The position numbers and the translations under genes are program-made. The notes beneath the pieces are model-generated. The model was not told the origin of the DNA, ran no database searches, and was given only the letters and a program-made list of their open reading frames with translations. From Siphonodentalium dalli (Eukaryota; Mollusca; Scaphopoda; Gadilida; Siphonodentaliidae), in the NCBI GenBank assembly GCA_032622095.1, contig CP136061.1, positions 97,955,345 through 98,019,344 of the forward strand: 64,000 bases of DNA. Reading direction: 5' to 3'. This document shows positions 12,860-23,760 of this stretch, piece after piece (the first letter of the stretch is position 1; every line of letters starts with the position of its first letter).

Positions 12860-13525
12860 ATGACTACGCCACCGCTTATCCCAACTAGTGTAACTACAAT
12901 GCTGGACTCCATGCATGTCACGCCTTGTGTGAGCTGGTCACTCCACGCTCACAAAGGCGGATACCAGTTGATTCTGGATTTCCAGTCCGCCCCGGCACAG
13001 CCCTTTTCAGGGCTCCCTACTGGGAATAGACCGGATAGTACAAGATCAACACGGAAACTTCGACAAAAGATAAATAAGAAAAAAAAGAAGAAATCACCAT
13101 CAAGAAAAAAAAGAGATGCCGAGAGACTAGCCGCATGGAAAGAGAAGAAGGCGACGGACATTACACCAGCCAGCTCCTCCCATGCAGTCGACATCCCGGC
13201 CCAGTCCGTCCAGGAGATGGAATCACCACCACCATCGCCGCCACGGCCAGACATGGACTTCAACCCGAATACTCCGGAATGCATTGAGCCGGAGCCTTCA
13301 ACTGCCATTCCTACAACATCGGCAACCGAACAAGCAACAGACGCCACCAGCCTATGGATTGAAAACAACAGAAAAGAAACTGCCAAATTAATCGCCAGCT
13401 CAAATGAAGAAATGAAGAAAACAAAAGAGATTAGAATGAAAGTAATGTCAGCCTTAGATGATTTAGATCCACCGAAAAGTAAAAACAAGAAAAGAAAAAA
13501 GCTAAAAGCCACCAGCAAAAACTAA
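12860..13525 (+). CDS. Unidentified lysine-rich, proline-rich ORF (221 aa)
   Basis: I do not recognise a defined domain. The predicted protein has a short N-terminal region with a WSLHAHKGGYQLILDF-like segment (residues about 27-42). A strongly basic stretch follows (RQKINKKKKKKSPSRKKR, about residues 68-85). After it come an acidic, proline- and serine-rich middle (PPPSPPRP) and a C-terminal helix-prone segment ending in a lysine-rich tail. Basic KSPSRKKRDAERLAAW-type segments resemble ORFs seen in repetitive sequence of marine invertebrates, so a retroelement gag- or ORF1-like origin is possible; this is from memory and weak. No reverse transcriptase lies nearby in the same frame. It could also be a nuclear host protein or chance. 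The start is simply the first ATG of the open frame. Confidence 0.4.
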   Translation: MTTPPLIPTSVTTMLDSMHVTPCVSWSLHAHKGGYQLILDFQSAPAQPFSGLPTGNRPDSTRSTRKLRQKINKKKKKKSPSRKKRDAERLAAWKEKKATDITPASSSHAVDIPAQSVQEMESPPPSPPRPDMDFNPNTPECIEPEPSTAIPTTSATEQATDATSLWIENNRKETAKLIASSNEEMKKTKEIRMKVMSALDDLDPPKSKNKKRKKLKATSKN

Positions 13526-14260
13526 ACATCTCAACCTCACTTTGCCTCCGGTCAGCCTCCGCATCTCAACAGCCTCAACAATCGATTTTCATCGAAGATA
13601 TCAAGAAAGGGTGAAGGGAATTGCACAATGCGTTCCGACCATCCTACCCGGCCTGCGGCGGGAAACTACACAACAACCAAATTTTATCATTTACACAGGG
13701 ATTTATCTCGGGTACATTTGTTTACAATTCGTTCCCTGTCGTAAATAAGCCAGGTAAATACTATCGGGTTTCATTTGAAATCACACCGGCCTGTGTAAAG
13801 CATCATTCGTGTGTTCACTTTCTGCGGGATATATATAGGTGAGTCAGTCTAACTGATTTATATATATCGATTATATTCACTTCATATTCACACGAAACGT
13901 AACGACTTAAGGTGAAGTTGCACTAGTTTAGAATATACAAAATATATAGGTTAATTTGTGGTATTTGTTGATTCATTGCGGCTGCAGTTTATAAACTGGC
14001 CTGGAAGCATTGGAACAGTGATATGAAACGAAAACAGTCGGTATTATTTGAAATTATGTTTGCCTGAAATGCATGTCACACATCTTTTTCACCAACTTAT
14101 CCCATATAACCATAATGTTTATTCCGCCTTCCTCTTGTGTTTACTTATTATTCGAATATAAATGAGGTCCAAATAAGTATTCTTTAAGCCAAATTATGTT
14201 ATTGCTGTACGTTTAAATAGTTTTTAGGCTAAAAATTCCAAAAATACTCGCTACTGGCTA
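13526..14260. other. Non-coding interval after the lysine-rich ORF
   Basis: Short overlapping open frames at 13542-13842 show no recognisable motif. The remainder is AT-rich without clear repeats. Confidence 0.4.
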
Positions 14261-14267
14261 CTGATCC

Positions 14268-14735
14268 GGACATTTATGGGACCATCTCCTTTTATACTCA
14301 ACATGATATATGCAGCAAATGAATGAATTTGAGCCATGGATTAGTGCAAAATACCCTCGTGTGCTCTATGATGCAACAACATGGTAATCATAATGAAAAT
14401 CAGTTTATGACTCGAGACCTCATTCTGCAAATGACAGGCACACTAAACTCAGGCTTGACGGAGAAAACTACATCTAAAGAAATTAAATAAAAATAAATCC
14501 TGACAAATTTGATAATATGATTTTCTTTTTGTTTTCATGATTTTCTGTAATAACGAATATGAATTTACGACTTCAGTCATAAATTCATTTTCGTTATAAA
14601 TTACCATGTTGTTTGCATCATTCATAGAGCACACGAGTGTATGTTGCACTAATCCATGACTCAAATTAATTTATTTGTGTCATAGTTATGTTATGTTCAG
14701 TATAAATGAGATGGTCACATGGTCCGATATATTGT
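14268..14735. mobile_element. Inverted-repeat miniature element, family A copy 1
   Basis: The left end (CATTTATGGGACCATCTCC at about 14270) recurs inverted near 14710-14730 (GAGATGGTCACATGGTCC). An inner pair (CATGGATTAGTGCA at 14336 and TGCACTAATCCATG at 14645) forms a second stem, with matching CTCGTGTGCTCTATGA segments. A related copy lies at 23524-23760. No target duplication was confirmed. Confidence 0.65.
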
Positions 14736-15117
14736 ACATGCAGTACCCAAGTTCAGTTTTTAGATTCAAATCCAGTTTATAATGGATTGTCACATAATTA
14801 TGTGGCGGGGTAAGCTCTGTCCAGACAAACATGCACAAAACGAACGAGTCAACGATGACAATATACGGCCGAGTCATTTTGAAATAACCATCGACTGATT
14901 GACATTAATATGACAATTCATTCAAGTATTGCTCAAATGATCATCATGTGTCTGGAAAAGTTATTTGGATACTAGTCGTGCAAGGAGGTACACATATATT
15001 ATTAGCTTAACAAGGTTCAAGGGATTCAGTTAAATATATTGTAAATCAGCAGTTTCCACGTAGTATATATGTCCATTCTACATCTTTATAATGGAAATAC
15101 TGAAAAGTTGTTTTTTA

Positions 15118-15355
15118 CCCTTCCATGGCTGCATGGATATTCGGAAATGTTGAGAAAACGCTGTGATGAGCCTCGCATATATAAGATAATGTATTGGCCT
15201 AACAATATTTACCACGACCTTGTAAGACTGTGCATTATCTTATATGTGCGAGGCTCTCTAAGAAGACTCGAATATATAAGGTAACATAATGGCACATGAT
15301 CTTTAATGCTAGACCAGTGCTAGACCAGTGCAGTTACCGTCATGAATATAAAGGG
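15118..15355. mobile_element. TTAA-type (piggyBac-like) miniature element, copy 1
   Basis: About 238 bases with ends CCCTTCCATGG... and ...CATGAATATAAAGGG. The right end is followed by TTAA; the left is preceded by TTTA (one mismatch). The interior has an inverted pair, GAGCCTCGCATATATAAGATAATG and CATTATCTTATATGTGCGAGGCTC in its two halves, shared with the copies at 24600 and 33524. CCC ends and TTAA insertion are typical of piggyBac-like elements. No transposase is present. Confidence 0.75.
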
Positions 15356-15488
15356 TTAATAGGCTATGTGTGAGTAATGTAGATTCTGCATGATGACAAT
15401 ACAACGGTTTTATTGTTTTGCGTCAACTGTTCGGATATTTGTGCGTTTTGTTCGTCACTCTTATCTGACTGCATGTCATCTCTTCCAG

Positions 15489-15601
15489 ACCATCGAACTC
15501 TAGTTGAGAACTTCCGAGTTTCAACCAAGTCACCGAGTTTACCATCCGAGGTTGAGCTGACGTGGGATGCACCTCAACGAGGATTACCGGCGTCTTATGT
15601 G
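15489..15601 (+). CDS. Candidate exon: first half of a fibronectin type III domain
   Basis: 113-base exon bounded by a good acceptor (CTCTTCCAG) and a strong donor (GTG|GTAAGT). It starts in phase 1 and ends in phase 0. It encodes DHRTLVENFRVSTKSP followed by SEVELTWDAPQRGLPASYVV, the A, B and C strands of an FN3 fold, with the core Trp (ELTWDAP) and Tyr (ASYVV). A phase-1 intron at the domain border and an intron inside the domain are usual for FN3 genes. The second half of the domain was not found within the window; it may lie beyond the transposon complex. It cannot splice directly to the dystroglycan exon at 59242 (phase 0 into phase 1), so it is probably a different gene, or intermediate exons were missed. 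FN3 identity is fairly sure; the gene is unknown. Confidence 0.6.
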
Positions 15602-15659
15602 GTAAGTAAACATCAACACCTCCTCTCCATTCCCCGACTAATTTATATATATCTTTAAT

Positions 15660-16104
15660 CCTCCGATAACGAAGAGTGGATAAACATACATATTTGTTTT
15701 TTTACAAAGAACTCAAGAACAAAAAACAATACGACAGAAAGACAAGTTTTATCAACAACAAAGACTACCCTTCATGTTAATAACATATTTACATAGACCT
15801 AAGTGCACACATTCGGGCCATCATGCACGTATTACATACTTACATATTTGCAACATGTATGCATCAATTCATGCACGTAGCCACATTAACCCCTTACACA
15901 CTGACGAACACACGCAACGGAACGCACAAGTACACCTGTCGTACATATATACTTACATGTGCATCAATCCATACATCCATACATACAAGCCTATTACATA
16001 CCTACTTTCCTGGGTCCTGATATACAGCCACACAGACTCACGTACGTATACATGTATACGTGCATACGCACAGTCACCCATACCCACATATACTTCACTG
16101 AGAA
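15660..16104. repeat. Low-complexity ATAC/CATA-rich stretch
   Basis: Imperfect repeats of CATAC, ATAC and ACAC units (for example ATACATCCATACATACA) fill about 15770-16100. Any long open frame across it is compositional. It forms the boundary where the BEL/Pao element is truncated within its RNase H region. Confidence 0.7.
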
Positions 16105-19100
16105 CAATTGTACTATCAGTCAAAAACTGAATAGTAAGACCTGGTATGACGGTGGCCAAGGTATCAAATGTCCGTTTCCCCAATCTAACCGCCAGTGTTG
16201 CTGCCATTAATTCCAGTTGGGGGATAGTTAATGGCTTGAGGGGGGCAACTCTCGATTTAGCGATAACGAATGATATATTGTTGGCTGTTTGTAGGTAGCA
16301 AACTGTCCCGTAGGCTGGTACGGCTGCATCAGCAAACACATGGAGTGTGTAAACGTCTTCGTCGTGTCCAAGAACAGAATCACGAAAACATGGGTACTGT
16401 CGTGGAATTTCTATTTGGATAGCAGCATCAACATCTGAAGCTATGCGCATCCATTCAGTAGCATATGTCTCAGGTAATGGTGAATCCCATTCAAGTGGTT
16501 CTTTCCATAATTTTTGCAGGAGAATTCTTCCTCGAACGGTCGTCGGAGCTAGCACTCCAAGCGGATCAAACACACGCGCAATTTGCTGGAGTACCATGCG
16601 TTTGGTTATAGTATGCGAGTCGCTGTGATTGACTGAATCAACGTGGCTACAGGACAACGTGTCATGCTGAACACACCAAAGGAGACCCAACACTTTCACC
16701 TGATCGGGTGTTTCTTCAAACTCCGGTGTTAAGCAGTTAGACGCCCAACTTCGCAAGTTGAAATGTGCCTTTGTCATGGTTTCATTTGCTTCTCGTTGAA
16801 ATTCTAAAGCGTCAGAAATTGTTGGGAAGCTGCATACAATGTTATCAACGTAAATGTTTTCCTGCATAATTCCGGCACATTTTGAGAATTCTTTGGTCTC
16901 ATTCAGGTGGCGATTTATTGTTGTGTTCAATATGAATGACGAGCATGTCGCCCCAAACAGAACTCTCTTGAAACGATACACTTGAAAATCGCTTTCCGGG
17001 TCCGAAGGATCTGACAACCAGAAGAATCGGGTGACATCACGATCGTTTTCATCAAGACTTATATTTAAGAATGCTTTCTCAATATCGCTTGTCACACCAA
17101 TTGCACCAACGCGAAATTTCACCAGAATAGATGTTAAGTCGTTTAGCAAGGGTGGTCCGCTCTCTAGACAATCATTAAGTGATGGAAGATTCCCATGTGA
17201 ACAGCTGCAGTCAAACACAATTCGAACTGGTGTTGTAGGTGACTCTTTCATGACAGGATGGTGTGGAAGGTAGTGAATCCTGTTAGATTCATGAATGTCG
17301 GGATGAGGAACAATCTCTATGAAGTCTCTAGCCAACTGATCTTCAATAATATGTGTGTACGTTGTGAAGAGGTCGGGCTTCTTTGACAGGTGCCTAACCA
17401 TTGATCGTGTTCTGTAATTGGCAATTTCTAAGTTGGTCGGCAAGTCTTTTTTTTGTTTTTTTTTGTTTTTTTTAAATTTTTTATTGAATCAGTCAGATGA
17501 TTTAACATACATAATGAATGGTTGTACAAAATACAAAATATAGATAGATAATATTCATCTGATACATACATTCAGGCATACACTCATTCACTCGCTCACG
17601 CTTGCACTCTTACTTACATCAACGGGCATTTTGTGGCTCTAAACAGGCGATCGGGCAATGAGTTGGAGTTTTAATTCACGTTAAAACATGTTATTTTCAT
17701 TTTTGTTTCGGTTTAGCACGACACTCACTGAAGGGTGACTATAATTTCTATAATTATAATTGAAGAGATTAAGAGGTAGAACGGAAACATAATTCTTAGA
17801 GGAAAAACCGCGAGTCTGATGAGTATATATCAAGAAATCTTTGCTTCATTTTTATTTATAGCGCTTTCTATCTGAAACCAGTTTTTCTCAAATTCTGCAA
17901 TTTTCATATTACAACGAGCATTGAATTTGTCACATCTATACCTGTATTTGAGGGTTGTTATAAAAGATTTGACGGATAGCATGTCTGGGTTGAATTTAGT
18001 TCGATATATGTATTGTTTGACAAGCAGCCAAAACAAATTGGTGGTATAATTTCCTTCTGTTGGTGGAGAACCAAGAATAATTATCTTTTTCGAATATTTG
18101 AGATTAAGGTTATTTTTGGTTGACCAATCGTTAAGCTCACCTAGGAATTGTTGTACGCATGCGCAGTCCCAGAATATATGTGAAATGTTCTCATTATTAT
18201 TTCTGCATCGATTGCACTGGTCATCAGATCTTACTTTTATTATTTTAAGAAATCTATTTGTTGATAATATCCTAGAATTAATCCTGAACTGTAACCACTG
18301 AAGCTTTGTATCAGGCGTCGTGGAGAAAGGTAGGCGGTTGAAAATTGTCCAGTCCATTTCTGGCACCCCCAATTTCAATTGTCCATTTGCTTTGGGGTTT
18401 AGGGGAAAATTTCATAGCATTCAAAATTTTATAGAAGTCTTGCCCACCCTTTGAATTTCGCAAAAGTGGAACCATATTGCTGGGTTGTATGGGATTAGTA
18501 CAACGAGTTAAAGTTTTCTTATATTTTTTGGCTAATGAATTAATTTGTCTGCAAATTGCGTTCAGGGTGATGAAGTCAGTGGATACATTAAAAGAAGCGT
18601 AAAGACTTTCGGGTGTGTGGAATTTACCATTTGTATGTATCAAGTCATTGATAAAAAATATGCCATGTCTTCTCCATGTAGCGAAGTTGATAATTTTGTC
18701 TTGCAGCTTTATGTTTGGATTTTTCCATAAGACCCATGTACATATATTTCCGTTTGACTCATTCTTCTCACTGAAATAGCTCCATGCTGTGAGTACATCA
18801 CGCCAGAATGGATTTAATATATTTTTGGAATAGTTTCGCAAGTACATGCTGTCATAAAAAAGAAATAGTGAGTCATTGGCAACAGGGAGATCAGTTAAAG
18901 GGATCCATTTCTAGTTCATTGACATAAGACGTCTAACCCAAGTTATTTTCATTGACATTATAAAGTTTCTGATATCTACCATTTTCAAGCCGCCATTTTG
19001 ATAGTCTTGGCAAATGAGCTTTCTTTTTATTCTGTCCCTATTCAAGTTCCAAAAAAATTTGTAAAGAAGTGATTCGAGCTGTTTAATAAATGCATTTCCA

Positions 19101-20774
19101 GGATCTGGTAATGCTATGAATAGGTGCGTAAGTTTAGGTAGTATTAGAGATTTGATCACTGTTATTCTTCCGATTGGTGTTAATAGTCTATGTTTCCATG
19201 TTTCGATCATACGGTTTATGTCCACTAATTTTGTATCATAGTTGTGGCTCATCTTGCCTAGGTCTGTATTGAACTGAATACCAAATAAATCGAAGGTAGG
19301 AGAAAAGTTTAGATTTAGATCGGGACAAATACAATCTTTCCGATATGTATGTGATCCTATCCACGACGCCTGACATTTGCTAGGGTTGATCCGTAAGCCA
19401 GATATGTCTGCAAAGAAGTCTAGTACTTTATAAGCTTCTCGTAAACTATTTTCACTACCATCTAAGATGAATGTCGTGTCGTCTGCGTACTGTGTTATTT
19501 TGTATTCCTGATTGCCGAGGGTTATTCCTGCCAAATTTCCATTTTGCTTCACCAAGAGAGATAAAATTTCTGCGCATATCAAAAAAATATACGGTGAGAC
19601 GGGGTCACCTTGTCGACAGCCTCGAGAAAGACTGAAGCTCCTCGAGATGTGGCCATTTATCAGAATTGAGGAATTAATATTGTTGCAAAAAATTGTAATC
19701 CATCTCTTTAGTGATTCACCAAAATTGAACATATCTAAACATTTCATGATGAATTTCCATGATACGGAATCAAATGCTTTTTCAAAATCTACTAAAAGTA
19801 AAAGACCCGGTTTGTTTTGCAATTTACTTCTGAATATAATATCATAAACCAATCTAGTGTTATCGCCTATGTATCGGCCTTTGAGAAATCCGCTTTGGTC
19901 TTCGCTAATTATGTGAGGTAGAACGCGTTTAAGTCGCTCTGCTATACATGACGATGCTAGTTTGTATGAGACATTCAGTAAGGTGATTGGCCGGCAAGTC
20001 TTGGTGGTCAGTTTTCCAGGGTAGTTTCGCGTGATATCTCCCATCTCGCATCTGTATGGACTTTTCACAATAGTCTTTCGTGAATGTTTCATTTCGATCG
20101 TCTTGTGAGCAGCTGGTTATCCCGATCGTTTCCAGATCCCAGAATCGCTTCAATTGTGAATCGTCTGGCTCAGTCAGAATGTTCAGTAAAGCTGCATTTC
20201 TTTCTTTGGTAGCAGTTTCGGACCTTATTGGTCCACATAGAAGGTAGCCTAATTTAGATTTCACAGCAATGGGACCGTTTGCTGACTTGATATGCTGACC
20301 CTCCACAAAGTCATAATAAAAATCACTGCCGATGAGAAGCGAAATTTCAAATTTTTCACAGTTATAGTTCAGCGGGTGGGCTAATTTTAAACCCGAGAAT
20401 TATGAGATGTCACATCTAATTCTGCTTGCCATTGGAATAGGTTTTGTTATGGTAGGGACCACCAATAATTTGACTGGAATGAGATGTGTTTCACACACTA
20501 TGTGTGCAGTGACGGTTTCAAGTTCACGATACTTTGGCGTGTCTGAACCAAAGGTGGATATGGTCAGAACCTCTTTTCCCTTTGATGTAAGTCCTAGTTC
20601 TTCTGCAAACTTCGCCGATATGAAGGATCTCTGAGAGCCGTCGTCAAGCAGCAGATGACCTAGCCCACTAATTTTCGTATCCTCGTCGAATACAGTAGTA
20701 ACAGCGGTTTTCAGGTAAACGAATGTTGGACTCGACGTTTGAGCAGTCGTACACTGCCAAAAATATTTTCTCAA
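16105..20774 (-). pseudogene. BEL/Pao retrotransposon pol (protease, RT, partial RNase H), interrupted
   Basis: Minus-strand pol of a BEL/Pao LTR retrotransposon. The aspartic protease region (about 20720-20620) has LLDDGSQRSFI and AEELGL. The pre-RT region (20306-20003) has LGYLLCGP and KLPWKTDH. After a LINE insertion, the RT (17437-16400) has NYRTRSMVRHL, RIVFDCS, SLNDCLESGPPLL, DIEKAFLNI and the catalytic box YVDN. A partial RNase H follows with LHVFADAA, IPQLELMAA and LTDSTIVL, where homology stops. Integrase and the 3' LTR are absent, so the element is 3' truncated at about 16105. An in-frame stop at 20400-20402 breaks the frame between protease and RT. The first codons adjoin the 17-kb CACTG insertion; gag lies beyond it. 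The enzyme would have copied the element's RNA into DNA; this copy is dead. Confidence 0.9.
17449..19991 (-). mobile_element. 5'-truncated LINE inserted in the BEL/Pao pol
   Basis: Minus-strand non-LTR element of about 2.54 kb, bounded by an 11-base target duplication CGGCAAGTCTT (17438-17448 and 19992-20002). A T-rich run at 17449-17480 is the poly(A) tail in minus orientation. Its ORF2 segment has PITLLNVSYKLA, DQSGFLKGRYIGDNTRLVYD, LLVDFEKAFDSVSW, LSRGCRQGDPVSPYIF and the catalytic YADDTTFIL (about 19450). After a thumb region comes a C-terminal CNRCRNNNENISHIFWDC zinc-binding motif (about 18215-18165). An in-frame TAG at 18911 and a frameshift near 18375 inactivate it. DFEKAFDSV and RYIGDN resemble the Tx1/L1 group; the clade is from memory. 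The 5' truncation falls within the RT domain. Confidence 0.92.
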
Positions 20775-21290
20775 TTCAGGAAAAAAAAAATCTTGAAATG
20801 AGATATTATCTTGGGAGAATAGCTAGAAAAATAAGAAAAAACATATTTTCTAGGTCAAGAAATGAAAGGGTGGGAAAATTTCTTGTCTGAGAAAATTTCT
20901 TTAAGAAAACACAGTAATCTTAGTAAGAAAATCCTAGTAAACAAATCTTAGTATAGATTTTTTTTCTTAATGTAGGAAAGATTGTTTTTCTCACATAAGT
21001 TTATTTTTCTTGAAATAAGATAAGTTTAAGATACTGCGATTATCTTGGGAGAATAGCTAGAAATTTAAGAAAGCTATACAATTAATCTAGAACAAGAAAT
21101 TATATTTTCTATAGTTAGAAATATCGTCAAGATATTTTTTCTTAAGTGAGCCAATTTTTTCTAGAATGAGATTTTCTCAAGCAGGAAAATAAATCTAAGT
21201 AAGGAAAAACAAGTTTTCTTAACTAGGAATATTTTTCCCAATTAGGAAAGATATATTAGAAAACAATTCTTAATTAAGAAAAACATTTAA
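20752..21290. repeat. Left subterminal repeat region of the 17-kb element
   Basis: About 540 bases dominated by short palindromic TTTCTTG/CAAGAAA and TTTTCTAGAAA-like motifs. The phrase ATTATCTTGGGAGAATAGC occurs twice (about 20808 and 21038). The right subterminal region (37605-37905) carries the same motifs inverted. In CACTA elements such arrays are binding sites for an accessory transposition protein; that role is inferred. Confidence 0.75.
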
Positions 21291-21390
21291 TTTTAAATTA
21301 ATATATAATTTCAATTGTGTTTTAAAATATACAATTGACATTTATTCTGAATATAAAAACTTCTATAATAGAGACAATAAGGGGGCTTAA

Positions 21391-21883
21391 AGGCACGGGA
21401 GGCCTTAGTTGTCGAAAATATTCATATTTGTTTCAATCACCGTAAACAGAAAAACATTAAAACGCATACAGTTTTGTTCATATATACCATGACCATCGCG
21501 TAAACAGCATGCTATCATAAAGACCTACTATATTTTACCTAAGCAGGAGCCTGATTGTGTTACAGAAGGCAGCACAGTGTTACTGGCTAATCACACACAA
21601 ATGATATAAATGCTCTTTATTCGTTCCATATCAAAATTCAGCAACAATGAACGCTCTTTATGTTTACCATCATAATATAAACAAACACCAGGAAAGTACC
21701 TTTTTATGCTTTTGTTTACATAAGAATGGTCAAACATATGACAATAACATACTGTTTATGCGATATTTCTTATTTGTATACGGACAAAGTCTGTCTGCAT
21801 TTTAATATTCTTTCTGTTTGTGGCGGTTTTTGACCGGTGGAAATATTTTCACAGCATACCCACCGCCAAGGCCTCCCGTACCT
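21391..21883. mobile_element. TTAA-type miniature element (AGGYACGGGAGGCC ends)
   Basis: 493 bases flanked by TTAA (21387-21390 and 21884-21887). Left end AGGCACGGGAGGCCTT, right end AAGGCCTCCCGTACCT, 15 of 16 bases matching as inverted repeats. The interior is AT-rich with no coding potential. TTAA duplications occur in piggyBac and Kolobok elements; the AGG start favours the latter but this is not certain. Confidence 0.8.
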
Positions 21884-22557
21884 TTAAACTTTAAATATAC
21901 AATCAACAATTTCTCGTTACAGTTATGGGTTTCTAAAATTGCAAGTGGCCAAACAAGATACTGTGTACATTCGCGAAATGAAACTATACAAAGTACCTGT
22001 ATCTTGTTCTGCCTCTTAAAATTGTATAAACCTATATACGCAACAAAAAATATATTGATTGCTAATAATTACATCCCGACACATGATTTTCAATATATTT
22101 ATAGAAAGAGTTACCTCAAATCTGTCGGTTGAAACAAAAATATATAACAATTTCTGTTATTTGAGTATCCAGTTCAAACGATAGGAAAAAAAATCATCAC
22201 ACATGACAAAACAAGCACTGTATGTGCCTTAATAAACATCGTAACCCTGTATTTTTAAATGCACATATTCTAGGACGGGTGATGTGTAATAAACACAGAA
22301 AGACACTTGTATTAATGGATTTGTTGATACGGCACTTGTGCCATTGAGGAAAGATAGAACTCTAGGGTGTGCTGTTCATTCCGTCATTGTGCGCTAGCAC
22401 TCGTGTCATATCAACAAACCCATAAACAAAATTGTGGAATTCTGAGTATATACAGCATGGTTTCAATAGCTGTTTCATGAATCATGCAGATTGCAGGTTT
22501 ACTGTTCAGGTACTAGCCCAAGTCTTTTCGGTATGCAACAGCTTGAGATATCGAATA
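21884..22557. other. Non-coding interval inside the 17-kb element
   Basis: No gene or clear repeat was recognised between the TTAA element and the foldback. Confidence 0.4.
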
Positions 22558-22770
22558 CAGTAATGCCCCGAGTATAATCGACTCCTTAAACACAGTAGAA
22601 TTATGGGTAACTTTTCAGGATTTAGTCGGATATATGGCTTGTTGCCATTCATCGGAAAGCTCTCTGAGAGCTTTCCGATGAATGGCAACAAGCCATATTT
22701 CCGACTAAATCCTGAAAAGTTACCCATAATTCTGCTGTGGTTAAGGAGTTGATTACTTAGAGCATTACTG
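22558..22770. mobile_element. 213-bp foldback miniature element
   Basis: An almost complete palindrome. Arms of about 105 bases run from CAGTAATGC at 22558 to GCATTACTG at 22770 and meet at GAAAGCTCTCTGAGAGCTTTC (near 22664). TTATGGGTAACTTTTCAGGA on the left pairs with TCCTGAAAAGTTACCCATAA on the right. The left end is preceded by TA, the right followed by CA, hinting at a Tc1/mariner-type TA target with one change. The open frames through it are palindromic artefacts. Confidence 0.85.
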
Positions 22771-23523
22771 CAGTTAAAACTGTTTTGGATCGAGTCCTGT
22801 CCGGCTACTCTTCTATAACCTCTCAAGATTTTGAAGTGTTGAATGGGTCACCATGAATCGCTCAATTAAACAATCGCAACGGTGTTGAGTGTTTTGCTTA
22901 TCGCTCACTATTTACTGCTGTATATAAACAAACGATTGACTCACACAAAGTGTGTTTTGTGGATAATAACGCATTCATATGAACATTATCCTATACTATT
23001 AGTATATTCTTGGGAAACTTTTTGTAAATGTTATTTATAAATTATAACCTATAACGAAGGCCATCCATTCCTTTAAGTTCCAAAGATATAAGGAGAATCA
23101 CTGCATTTTAATTGCATACCGCATCCATCGTGGTGCTGTTTTGTGTTCAAGTGACAACCTTACCATGGTGTTGGAAATTACTGCAGTGTAATACCACAGC
23201 ATTACCTGGGTAACACCACGTTAGAGATGGTCAATTACTTTAAGTATATGCAGGTTTGAAATCATCACGCTTGGGAAAGGCTGCCCTCTATGTTCTTATA
23301 AAAAAGCGTCACTTTGACCTAATCTGACGAAATACTGGTAGTGCTACAATCAAGATAACTTCAACCCACAATTCTGGGCGTAAAGTCCATTATAGAAGAG
23401 TATCGGGGTGGGACTCGGTCCAAAACAGCATCAACCCAACCGATACCACAAGTTGTGGATAGGGAAAACTTGGTCTAAACAGGTACTAGTACATGCATGT
23501 ATTACAAGCATTAAAGGGTACAC
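22771..23523. other. Non-coding interval inside the 17-kb element
   Basis: AT-rich sequence with no supported coding region, RNA gene or obvious repeat. Confidence 0.4.
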
Positions 23524-23760
23524 TAAATCCGGCCATTTATGAGACCATCTCCTTGTATACTCAACAGAATATATGCAACAAATGATTGAATTTTCCCCAT
23601 GGATAAGTGCAACACCTGTGTGCTCTATGAACAATGCAAACATGGTATTTATAATGATAATGAATTATTGGCTGGAGTCATAAATTCATTTTCATTATAA
23701 TTTATACCATGTTGTTTGCATATATTCTGCTGAGAATAAAAGGAGATGCTCTTAATGCTC
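23524..23760. mobile_element. Inverted-repeat miniature element, family A copy 2
   Basis: Shares with 14268-14735 the end CCATTTATGAGACCATCTCC, then TATACTCAAC, CATGGATAAGTGCAA, GTGTGCTCTATGA and ATGCAAACATGGTA. An internal inverted pair, AATGATAATGAATT and AATTCATTTTCATTAT, forms a hairpin. The right end, ATAAAAGGAGATGCTCTTAATG, is the degraded reverse complement of the left. About half the length of copy 1. Confidence 0.65.

Noticed and set aside
15953-16104. C-terminal extension of the BEL/Pao frame past LTDSTIVL
   Set aside because: The extra residues come from ATAC-rich low-complexity DNA and have no RNase H character, so homology ends near 16105.
22506-22826. 106-codon minus-strand frame
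   Set aside because: It reads through a near-perfect palindrome; the protein mirrors itself and is an artefact.
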